In this document: positions 63,624 to 64,000 of the stretch, one piece after another
Numbering within the stretch: position 1 is the first letter of the stretch
Layout of the letters: every line of letters starts with the position of its first letter
Assembly (NCBI RefSeq): GCF_014199685.1
Contig: NZ_JACHNZ010000006.1
Location: forward strand, 1-64,000
Source: Sphingosinicella soli
GTDB lineage: Bacteria; Pseudomonadota; Alphaproteobacteria; Sphingomonadales; Sphingomonadaceae
Reading direction: 5' to 3'
Length of the DNA stretch: 64,000 nucleotides
The notes under the pieces: generated by a model
Database searches by the model: none
What the model was told of the DNA's origin: nothing
Seen by the model: only the letters and a program-made list of their open reading frames with translations
Translations under genes and position numbers: made by a program

Positions 63624-64000
63624 TCAGAATGCGCGCGGTGCGGCGGTGGAGGTCATACGCGCAAGGAGCGCGCCTTCGCCATCGAAAAGGTCGGCCTCCA
63701 GGAAAGCGATCATGCGCCCCCGCTTGATGACGCGCCCCTCCGCATAGAGTTTTCCGGCCTTTGCGGGCAGCAGGAAGCTCACCTTCATTTCGATCGTCGC
63801 GACGAAGATGCGTTTGCCCGCCTGCGCCACGCAGGCCATTTCCGCCGCATCGTCGAGCATCGCGGCAACGATGCCGCCCTGCACGGTGCCGTTCGGGTTG
63901 CAGAAGGCGGGCGTCGCCACAAACGACATACGCACCCGGCCCACCGGATCCAGCTCCAGAATCTCCGCCCCGAGCAGAATGCCTGTCGGCGGCAGATCGG
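63624..64000 (-). CDS. PaaI-type hotdog thioesterase, 5' end outside the window
   Basis: The reading frame stays open to the window edge, giving at least 125 codons; the true start lies beyond 64000. The hotdog fold is recognised from the leading segment LLGAEILELDPVGRVRMSF, the active-site block NPNGTVQGGIVAAMLDDA and the strand VATIEMKVSFLLPA. Such enzymes hydrolyse aryl- or acyl-CoA thioesters. It lies directly upstream of the 3-hydroxyisobutyryl-CoA hydrolase gene (19 bases) and is probably cotranscribed with it, in agreement with an acyl-CoA catabolic function. Confidence 0.88.
   Translation of the reverse strand, partial: DLPPTGILLGAEILELDPVGRVRMSFVATPAFCNPNGTVQGGIVAAMLDDAAEMACVAQAGKRIFVATIEMKVSFLLPAKAGKLYAEGRVIKRGRMIAFLEADLFDGEGALLARMTSTAAPRAF

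Overview
This 64 kb window looks like ordinary chromosome from a high-GC alphaproteobacterium, most likely a member of the Sphingomonadales. The evidence is a C4-type 5-aminolevulinate synthase (hemA), the gene order lepB-rnc-era followed by recO-parC, a TonB-dependent receptor with the EEIVVTGS plug motif common in sphingomonads, many GTG/TTG starts, and pervasive 4-nt stop/start overlaps. I see no insertion sequence, prophage, integrase, CRISPR array, rRNA or tRNA. No gene-free stretch exceeds about 215 bases; the largest gaps are 38541-38753, 11710-11904 and 9846-10024.

Layout. 129-7332: a complete five-step histidine utilisation locus, hutC-hutF divergent from hutI-hutH-hutG-hutU, with a HutC-type palindrome between them. 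7386-14750: a flavin reductase, S-formylglutathione hydrolase with a prolyl-tRNA editing-like protein, a PAS protein, a small zinc-ribbon protein behind an EcfG-like stress promoter, then a beta-lactamase-fold serine hydrolase and a TonB-dependent receptor that share an upstream inverted repeat. 14772-27340: housekeeping genes typA, metY, pgi, lepB-rnc-era, a lipoprotein esterase, an arylamine N-acetyltransferase, recO and parC. 27410-38540: an EAL/GGDEF protein, a DUF1285-Nudix-cca operon and a tightly coupled MoxR-DUF58-BatA-like block. 38754-45326: a glutathione transferase and a beta-oxidation operon (MerR regulator, acyl-CoA dehydrogenase, thiolase, FadJ-like enzyme) with a LiuR-like operator and two structured intergenic repeats. 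45323-53423: hisI, a mechanosensitive channel, purF, an SDR, an alpha-amino acid ester hydrolase and a second GGDEF/EAL protein. 53534-56686: a Slam (DUF560) outer-membrane protein with a two-lobed, TbpB-like surface lipoprotein. 56846-64000: DUF983, def, patatin, hemA, an alpha/alpha-toroid protein with an ATP-grasp enzyme, a 3-hydroxyisobutyryl-CoA hydrolase and a thioesterase cut by the window edge.

How the genes work together. The hut enzymes turn histidine into glutamate through formimino- and formylglutamate. The MerR operon and the 3-hydroxyisobutyryl-CoA hydrolase point to use of fatty acids and branched-chain amino acids. The most unusual module is the Slam/lipoprotein pair, a candidate type XI secretion system with its own cargo outside the pathogens where it was first studied. 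The most clearly recognisable enzyme of applied interest is the ester hydrolase, whose catalytic and carboxylate-cluster residues fall at the positions I recall for the Xanthomonas enzyme. Several promoters appear to place transcription starts on the start codon itself (leaderless genes).
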